Shown in pieces: positions 58,833-64,000 of a DNA stretch of 64,000 nucleotides. The notes beneath the pieces were generated by a model, which was not told the DNA's origin, ran no database searches, and saw only the letters and a program-made list of their open reading frames with translations. The position numbers and the translations under genes were made by a program. The stretch is taken from contig NZ_JONP01000002.1 in assembly GCF_000711725.1 (NCBI RefSeq), forward strand, positions 1-64,000, written 5' to 3'. Positions within the stretch are counted from its first letter, which is position 1, and the number at the start of each line of letters is the position of its first letter. This stretch comes from Roseomonas aerilata DSM 19363 (GTDB taxonomy: Bacteria > Pseudomonadota > Alphaproteobacteria > Acetobacterales > Acetobacteraceae).

Positions 58833-60185
58833 ATGACAGACAGTTCATGGCTTCCGGACCCCTATATCCTTGCTCTCACCGGGTTCGGATTCCTCATCGC
58901 TCTCGTGGCGTGGCTTCCCCTTGTCCTGAAGCGCCTGCCGCTCTCCCTGCCGATCGTCTGCATCGCACTCGGCGCCGGCCTGTTCTCCCTCCCGCAGGTG
59001 ACGATCCGCCCGGTGCCGCTCGACTATCCGGAGATTACCGAACGCCTCACTGAATTCGTTGTGATCATCGCGCTCATGGGCGCGGGCCTGAAGCTCGATC
59101 GCATCTTCGATTGGCGAAGCTGGACCGTCACCTGGCGATTGCTCGGCATCACCATGCCCCTCGGCATTCTCGCGATCGCCCTGCTCCTCGGCTGGGGGAT
59201 GGGCCTGCCCTGGGCGGTGGCCATCCTGCTGGCAGCCAGCCTTGCGCCCACCGATCCCGTGCTCGCCGCCGACGTGCAGGTGGGCCCGCCCAGGAGCGGG
59301 GAGGAGGACGAGGTGCGCTTCGGCCTCACCTCGGAGGCCGGGCTGAACGACGGGCTCGCCTTCCCCTTCGTCCATCTCGCCATCGTCCTCGCCGCCGTCG
59401 CGGGCACGGGGGAAGCCTGGTTCGTTGAATGGTTCAGCTACCGGGTCCTATGGGAGGTCGGCGCCGGCGTGGTGGCCGGCTGGCTGATCGGGCGCGCGTT
59501 CGGCTGGCTGACCTTCCACGTCCCGGCCGAGACCAAGCTGGCCAAGACCGGCGACGGGCTGATCGCTCTGTCCGCCACGCTCGTCTCCTATGGGCTGACG
59601 GAGATCATCCACTGCTACGGCTTCCTGGCCGTGTTCGTGACGGCGGTCGCGTTCCGACACGCCCACCGCGAGCACGACTTCCAGCTGCAGATGCACGAGA
59701 TCACCGAGCAGATCGAACGCATCGCCATGATGGTCCTGCTGCTGCTCTTCGGCGGCGCGCTGGTCAGCGGTCTCCTCTCTCCGGTCACCTGGGCCGATGC
59801 CGGGATCGCGGCCGTCATCCTGCTGGTTATACGCCCGGTGACGGGCCTGATCGGACTTTTCGGCTTCAAGGCAGACATGGGCGAGAAGCTGACGCTCGCC
59901 TTCTTCGGCATCCGCGGCGTCGGCTCCTTCTACTATCTCGCCTATGGCCTCAACCACATGGAGGTGCCCGGCGCCGAACGGCTATGGGGGCTTGTGGGCC
60001 TCATCGTCCTGATGTCGGTCCTCCTGCACGGGCTGACCGTCACGCCGATCATGCGCCTCCTCGATCGCCATCATGGCCGCGACCCGGATGCCGAGGAGGT
60101 GGCGGCTTCGGCCCGCCCAGACGGCATGGGGCAACCGGACGAACAGCCGGAGGGCGAGGCCGGCAGGCTGGCTGCCCGCGGGTGA
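58833..60185 (+). CDS. CPA1-type Na+/H+ antiporter (NhaP-like)
   Basis: A 450-residue membrane protein with about 12 hydrophobic segments. Functional motifs: FVVIIALMGAGLKLDRIFDW, LAPTDPVLAADVQVGPPR (Thr-Asp-Pro ion-binding loop) and EAGLNDGLAFPFVHLAIVL (Asn-Asp, ion binding). IRGVGSFYYLAYGLNH is a further conserved CPA1 segment. The C-terminal tail (about 45 residues) is acidic and polar. It exchanges cytoplasmic Na+ or K+ for protons, for pH and salt balance. Single gene. Confidence 0.92.
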   Translation: MTDSSWLPDPYILALTGFGFLIALVAWLPLVLKRLPLSLPIVCIALGAGLFSLPQVTIRPVPLDYPEITERLTEFVVIIALMGAGLKLDRIFDWRSWTVTWRLLGITMPLGILAIALLLGWGMGLPWAVAILLAASLAPTDPVLAADVQVGPPRSGEEDEVRFGLTSEAGLNDGLAFPFVHLAIVLAAVAGTGEAWFVEWFSYRVLWEVGAGVVAGWLIGRAFGWLTFHVPAETKLAKTGDGLIALSATLVSYGLTEIIHCYGFLAVFVTAVAFRHAHREHDFQLQMHEITEQIERIAMMVLLLLFGGALVSGLLSPVTWADAGIAAVILLVIRPVTGLIGLFGFKADMGEKLTLAFFGIRGVGSFYYLAYGLNHMEVPGAERLWGLVGLIVLMSVLLHGLTVTPIMRLLDRHHGRDPDAEEVAASARPDGMGQPDEQPEGEAGRLAARG

Positions 60186-60290
60186 TCGCCCCCGACGCCA
60201 GGCCATGCTTCGGAAGCGGCGTTCAGCACCCCGAGCGGCTGGTTGGGAAGGCTGAAGCACTCGCCTCAGCCCCTAGCAACGACCAGCGGC

Positions 60291-60323
60291 GAAAAAAGGG
60301 CCGGACGCCTGAGCGCCCGGCCC
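60291..60323 (-). terminator. Rho-independent terminator of the PEP-CTERM gene
   Basis: Read on the minus strand, GGGCCGG-G-CGC, loop TCAG, then the matching GCG-T-CCGGCCC is followed by TTTTTTC (plus-strand A-run at 60292-60297). The stem is 10 paired bases with one mismatch. It lies about 45 bases after the stop of the minus-strand gene at 60369, the clearest intrinsic terminator in the window. Confidence 0.85.
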
Positions 60324-60368
60324 CGTCATGCCGGCCGTAAGGGGCAGCGTGCCGCCCCTCGGCAGGGT

Positions 60369-61355
60369 TCAGGCCGGCAGGTCGGCCGTCGCACGGCGGC
60401 GGCGCACGAGCCCCATGCCGAGCAGCCCCACCCCGAACAGCGCAAGCGAGGCGGGCTCGGGCACGGCGACCGCGAGCTGGTCATGCGCGATCTGCTGCAG
60501 CGCGAGCGCCTGGCTCGCGGTGAAGCCGAGGTCGCGCGCGACATACTCGTTCGCCCCGAGGCTCAGCGGGTCCAGGCCGGTGATGCTGCCGAAGAACATC
60601 AGCGCCTCGAGGTAATAGCCGTAGGGGCTGGCGTGATAGCTGTCGGGCGCCCAGAGGTTCACCAGGCCGGCCATGATCCCGTCATAGGGATTGGGATCCG
60701 CGAAGCCCGTCCGGATCGCCCGGTCCCAGGCCGCGCCGACAGGGATCACGCCGTCGATCAGGGCCGAGTTCGCATCGGCCGCGCGGTAACCGGCCTCCAC
60801 GTCCCGCTGCATCGCGCTGATGTCCTGGCCGTACCAGGCCCCTGTGGGCAGGTAGGTCTGGTCGGCGCGGGACCAGGTGGCGTCGAGCAGGATGTTGACG
60901 TTCGGGTTCTGCGCCGTGAACGTGTTCGCCAGCAGCGCGGAGTACTGGATCAGCGTGGCGGGATTGCCCGGGCGGGCGGAATCGAGCGTGCTGTAGCTCT
61001 GGAGGACGACATTGTCCCAGGGCTGGTTAATGAGGCCGAGGCGGTTGTTGTAGTGGTAGTCGAGCCCGGTACCGCCCTGGGTCTCGAGGCTGACGGTATA
61101 GTCGAGCCCTGCCTGAACCGTGAAAGCCTTGAACAGCGCGGGCACGCCGCCGATACCGGTGCCGACCAGGTCGGTCACGGTGCTGGGTCGGTAGTTCCGC
61201 ACGGTCGGCGGCCCACCGGCGGGATCGCCATAGGTGAAGCTGTTACCCACGAAGAGGATGGTCTCCGCCGAGGCGGAAGCACAGGGAAGTGCCAGGGCGA
61301 AAGTCAGCGCAGCCACAGCCTTCATTGGCCCGAATCTCAAGCAAGCAACGGTCAT
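60369..61355 (-). CDS. PEP-CTERM SGNH-like hydrolase
   Basis: A 328-residue secreted protein. The leader is MTVACLRFGPMKAVAALTFA then LALPCASASA. The mature domain begins ETILFVGNSFTYGDPAGG, where GNSF holds the candidate nucleophile of an SGNH/GDSL-type hydrolase. Near the C-terminus WAPDSYHASPYGYYLEALMF supplies the matching Asp/His pair. It ends with a PEP-CTERM sorting signal, VPEPASLALFGVGLLGMG then LVRRRRATADLPA, recognised by exosortase for surface anchoring or release. ATG 61355 is preferred because GGAGG lies 6 bases upstream. No exosortase or glycan genes are nearby. Substrate unknown, perhaps an acylated exopolysaccharide. Confidence 0.88.
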   Translation of the reverse strand: MTVACLRFGPMKAVAALTFALALPCASASAETILFVGNSFTYGDPAGGPPTVRNYRPSTVTDLVGTGIGGVPALFKAFTVQAGLDYTVSLETQGGTGLDYHYNNRLGLINQPWDNVVLQSYSTLDSARPGNPATLIQYSALLANTFTAQNPNVNILLDATWSRADQTYLPTGAWYGQDISAMQRDVEAGYRAADANSALIDGVIPVGAAWDRAIRTGFADPNPYDGIMAGLVNLWAPDSYHASPYGYYLEALMFFGSITGLDPLSLGANEYVARDLGFTASQALALQQIAHDQLAVAVPEPASLALFGVGLLGMGLVRRRRATADLPA

Positions 61356-61433
61356 CGTTTCCTCCAGGCTGCGAGCAGGCCAACCGTTCGAAACGGCCGC
61401 ATTCTCCAGCAGCACTGGAAAGGCAATTCCCAT

Positions 61434-61640
61434 GCCCTATGACAGTGACCTGCCTTTCCAACAACTTCTACGGCATTTCGAAATCGCAACGCGACATTTG
61501 TAAAAATCCTCAACAACTCAGGGTTGAGGCGCGAGTTCTTGATAAGAAGATGTTATTATTTCGCTCTGTTCCTTCTAGTATTCGCTTGCCCTACCCTGCA
61601 GACCCGTCGCGACGCCAAGAAGCAGATCGCAGTGATTGAT
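61434..61640. other. AT-rich intergenic region with inverted repeat
   Basis: Composition drops to clearly AT-rich around 61495-61560, consistent with promoters for the divergent PEP-CTERM and FAD oxidoreductase genes. CCTCAAC at 61508-61514 pairs with GTTGAGG at 61523-61529, a 7-base inverted repeat with an 8-base centre, a possible operator. Confidence 0.45.
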
Positions 61641-61670
61641 GCGTATTGCGCACTATAGTGCGCAATGCGC
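61641..61670. promoter_or_regulatory. 30-bp near-perfect palindrome, probable operator
   Basis: The inner 22 bases (61645-61666) are a perfect inverted repeat with half-site ATTGCGCACTA. The next pair (61644/61667) mismatches, and three more pairs (GCG/CGC) extend it to 61641-61670. It sits 16 bases before the proposed start of the FAD oxidoreductase and spans an upstream ATG (61665) in the same frame, which argues for the downstream start. No regulator gene lies next to it. Confidence 0.7.
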
Positions 61671-61685
61671 ATAAATGGGTGGAAC

Positions 61686-62975
61686 ATGCAGCCGTATCTC
61701 GACACCCCCACCGATGTCCTGGTCTGTGGCGGCGGCATGGCCGGCACCGTCGCGGCGGTCGCCGCCGCGCGGGCCGGAGCCCGGGTTCTGCTCGTGGAGC
61801 GCTGGGGCTTCCTCGGCGGCAGCGCGACGGCGGCAGCGGTGGGGCAGTTTGTCGGCTGGGAAACCGCCGCGGGCCGGCAGGTCATCCAGGGCCTCGCCGA
61901 GGAGGTCGTCGAGCGGCTGGAGCGGCACGGCGGCTCGGGCGGCCACACCCGCTTTACCATGTCCACCGGCCATCGGATGGACCAGGTCTCCTACGATCCG
62001 GAACGGCTGAAACTCGTCCTCGACGAGATGACGACTGAGGCCGGCGTGCGCCCTCTCTTCCATGCCACGATCCTCGACGTGGCCAGGCAGGGATCCGCCA
62101 TCGCGACCGTGACGGTGCTGACGAAGGCGGGCCCGCTCGCGATCCGGCCAGGATTCGCCATCGATGCCTCGGGCGATCTCGACGTGATGGCCCGGGCCGG
62201 CGCGACCTTCCTGCCGCTGGAGCCTGACGAGGCGCCGCAGCCCGCTACGATGATGTTCCGCTTTGGGCCAATTGACTTCGACCGCTTCGGCGCCCTTGGA
62301 GCCGCCGAGCTGAAGGACCTCTGCACTCGGGGGGTCGAGAGCGGCGCGCTGGCCAGGGCCGCCCTGCACCAGAGCCGCATCCCCGGCACCAATGACGGCT
62401 GGTTCAACATCAGCCGGGTCAACCTCGACGCGACGGACCCCTTCCAGCTCTCGGCCGGCGAGATGGAAGGGCGCCGGCAGGCCTTCGCGGCCGCCGATTT
62501 CCTTTCGGCCCATGTGCCGGGCTGCGAGGGCGGGCGCCTCATCGCCCTGGCGCCGCAGCTCGGGATCCGGGAATCGCGGCGCGTGCGCGGCGACTTCGTG
62601 CTGACCCCGGAGGACCTTCGCGCGGAGCGGCGCTTCCCGGACGCGATCGCGGTCGGGGCCTATCCGATGGACATCCATCCGGCGAAGGGCACCGGGCTGC
62701 ACTTCGAGACCCTCGGCGGCGACAAGAGCTACGAGATTCCGTACCGCTGCCTCGTGCCGACCGGGCTCGACAACGCCCTCGTCGCCGGGCGCGGCATCTC
62801 CGCCAGCCACGGCGCCCATGCCTCGACGCGCGTGATGCCCACCACCATGGCGATCGGCCAGGCTGCCGGCACCGCCGCCGCCCTCGCCTGCGCCGGCAAT
62901 GGCGGTGCGCGCCAGGTGGACCCGGCCGCCCTGCGCGAACGCCTGCGGCGCGACGGCGCCTACCTGCCGGCCTGA
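61686..62975 (+). CDS. FAD-dependent oxidoreductase
   Basis: A 429-residue flavoprotein. The FAD-binding start is DVLVCGGGMAGTVAAVAAAR, then VLLVERWGFLGGSATAAAVG. The second half has GFAIDASGDLDVMARAGATF, IRESRRVRGDFVLTPEDL and GLDNALVAGRGISASHGAHAS then TRVMPTTMAIGQAAGTAAA. This is the FAD_oxidored family (heterodisulfide-reductase-A-like/fumarate reductase-like), usually of unknown substrate. ATG 61686 is chosen over 61665 because the latter is inside the palindrome. It is followed 28 bases downstream by a Bug receptor gene, so the pair is likely one operon for a small carboxylate or similar compound. Confidence 0.85.
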   Translation: MQPYLDTPTDVLVCGGGMAGTVAAVAAARAGARVLLVERWGFLGGSATAAAVGQFVGWETAAGRQVIQGLAEEVVERLERHGGSGGHTRFTMSTGHRMDQVSYDPERLKLVLDEMTTEAGVRPLFHATILDVARQGSAIATVTVLTKAGPLAIRPGFAIDASGDLDVMARAGATFLPLEPDEAPQPATMMFRFGPIDFDRFGALGAAELKDLCTRGVESGALARAALHQSRIPGTNDGWFNISRVNLDATDPFQLSAGEMEGRRQAFAAADFLSAHVPGCEGGRLIALAPQLGIRESRRVRGDFVLTPEDLRAERRFPDAIAVGAYPMDIHPAKGTGLHFETLGGDKSYEIPYRCLVPTGLDNALVAGRGISASHGAHASTRVMPTTMAIGQAAGTAAALACAGNGGARQVDPAALRERLRRDGAYLPA

Positions 62976-63003
62976 GACCGGCTTCACAGAAACGGAGGAA
63001 ACG

Positions 63004-64000
63004 ATGAACAAGCCCAGCCAATTCGCCCTCGAGCGCCGGTCGCTGCTCTCCACGGGCCTCGCGCTGCTCGCGGCTTCTCCCGCCGCCCGCGCGCAGTCGG
63101 GCGGGACCTGGCCGAGCCGCCCTGTCAGAATCATCGTGCCCTTCGCGGCGGGCGGGCCGGCGGACGGCCTTGCCCGCATGCTCGGCGAGCAGGTGCTCGG
63201 GCCGAAGCTGGGCCAGCCGGTCGTGGTCGAGAACCGGGCCGGCGCCGGCGGCGTCATCGGCGTGGCCGCGGCGGCCGGGGCGAACGACGTCCACACCCTC
63301 CTGTTCGGTAGCATCAGCATGACCATCGTGCCGCACCTGCAGGCCCAGCCCGTGGGTTACGACGTCGTGCGGGACTTCACGCCGCTCGCGCAGATCGCCT
63401 CGACGCCCTTCCTCCTCGTCGTGCCCTCCGGCTCTCGCTTCACGGACGTGGCCGCGCTCGTCGCGGCGGCGAAGGCGCGGCCGAAGGGCCTGTCGGCAGC
63501 GAACAGCGGCTACGGCACGCTGTCCCACATGACGGCGGAGCTGTTCAACCAGGGTGCCGGCGCGGAGCTGGAACCGGTGGTCTATCGCGGCGAAGGCGTG
63601 CTGATGCCGGACCTGCTCGGCGGGCAGGTGGATCTCGGCTTCCTCACCCTCTCCTCCGTGCTGCCCCATCTGCGGGCCGGCACGCTGCGGGCGCTCGCCG
63701 TGGCCGGGGCAGCGCGGCTGCCGGAGCTGCCGGAAGTTCCGATCCTGGCGGAAGCGGGCTTCCCCGGCATCGAGGTGGACGGCTGGCAGGCGATGTTCGC
63801 GCCCCGCAGCGTACCGCCGGCCGCCGCCGCGCGGCTCTCGGCCATTCTGGCGGAAGCGATGGCCGATCCCGCCATCCGCGCCCGCATCACGAGCTTCGGC
63901 GCCGTGCCGGCCAGCCGACCCAACGCGGATTTCGCGGCGATGGTGCCCGAGGAATTCCGCCGCTGGGGGGTGCTGGTGAAGGAACGGAACATCCGTGTCG
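63004..64000 (+). CDS. Bug/TctC-family receptor, cut by window end
   Basis: The first 332 residues of a periplasmic receptor; the frame is still open at the window edge. The leader ERRSLLSTGLALLAASPAAR then AQSG is Tat-like. The mature start is TWPSRPVRIIVPFAAGGPAD, then VVVENRAGAGGVIGVAA. Later parts are LEPVVYRGEGVLMPDLLGGQ, LPEVPILAEAGFPGIEVDGW and FAAMVPEEFRRWGVLVKE. A GGAGG ribosome site precedes the ATG. It appears nearly complete and follows the FAD oxidoreductase gene. Confidence 0.92.
   Translation, partial: MNKPSQFALERRSLLSTGLALLAASPAARAQSGGTWPSRPVRIIVPFAAGGPADGLARMLGEQVLGPKLGQPVVVENRAGAGGVIGVAAAAGANDVHTLLFGSISMTIVPHLQAQPVGYDVVRDFTPLAQIASTPFLLVVPSGSRFTDVAALVAAAKARPKGLSAANSGYGTLSHMTAELFNQGAGAELEPVVYRGEGVLMPDLLGGQVDLGFLTLSSVLPHLRAGTLRALAVAGAARLPELPEVPILAEAGFPGIEVDGWQAMFAPRSVPPAAAARLSAILAEAMADPAIRARITSFGAVPASRPNADFAAMVPEEFRRWGVLVKERNIRV

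Noticed and set aside
1-64000. tRNA, rRNA, CRISPR arrays, intact insertion sequences, attachment sites
   Set aside because: I saw no cloverleaf-like sequence, repeat-spacer pattern or transposase.

Overview
The window is about 70% GC with strongly G/C-biased third codon positions. It looks like the chromosome or a large replicon of an alphaproteobacterium of the Acetobacteraceae, most like Roseomonas and relatives. The grounds are the abundance of orphan Bug/TctC-type solute receptors, many catabolic operons each with its own IclR, LysR, TetR or XRE-cupin regulator, a DUF3126 protein, an M81 peptidase and a PEP-CTERM protein. The genus is an inference from gene content. I saw no rRNA, tRNA, CRISPR array or intact transposase.

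Layout. 0.4-2.8 kb: a lipoprotein and a short class A penicillin-binding protein with a Tat-like leader, ended by a strong hairpin. 2.9-7.5 kb: a three-subunit PaoABC-like molybdenum aldehyde oxidoreductase, divergent from a TetR regulator, with two perfect palindromes between them. 7.8-11.2 kb: a LuxR regulator coupled to an acyltransferase, then a LysE exporter. 11.3-19.6 kb: a gene-poor, decaying stretch with a frameshifted ABC permease beside an intact ATPase, MFS and GST fragments, small secreted or hypothetical proteins, a single-domain response regulator, and a protein with two HARP-like repeats but no helicase.

19.6-26.8 kb: a catabolic regulon (M29/NicX-like metalloenzyme, 6PGDH-like dehydrogenase, IclR regulator, SDR, MmgE/PrpD protein, two Bug receptors). 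Copies of one 17-bp palindrome lie in front of both operon starts. 26.8-32.4 kb: a SulP transporter, an alpha/beta hydrolase lacking its serine nucleophile, a chemoreceptor and a receptor-gene relic. 32.8-38.1 kb: a HisD-family dehydrogenase divergent from an XRE-cupin regulator, then an M81 (MlrC) peptidase with a Tat-exported peptide-binding protein. 38.2-40.4 kb: peptide deformylase, sirtuin, DUF3891.

40.7-55.1 kb is the most interesting part. It has two DJ-1/PfpI proteins flanking a phosphotriesterase-family hydrolase, an alpha/beta hydrolase paired with a NicX-like dioxygenase, and a LysR regulator divergent from an operon of deacetylase-like amidohydrolase, Rieske oxygenase, complete peptide-type ABC importer and GMC oxidoreductase. 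Together these look like uptake and breakdown of an unidentified, probably nitrogen-containing compound. 55.2-64 kb: a reductase with an export leader, a SWIB-domain protein, a PRISE-like SDR, a ModA-like receptor, an Na+/H+ antiporter, a PEP-CTERM SGNH-like protein with a clear terminator, and an FAD oxidoreductase behind a near-perfect 30-bp palindrome, followed by a Bug receptor cut off by the window end.
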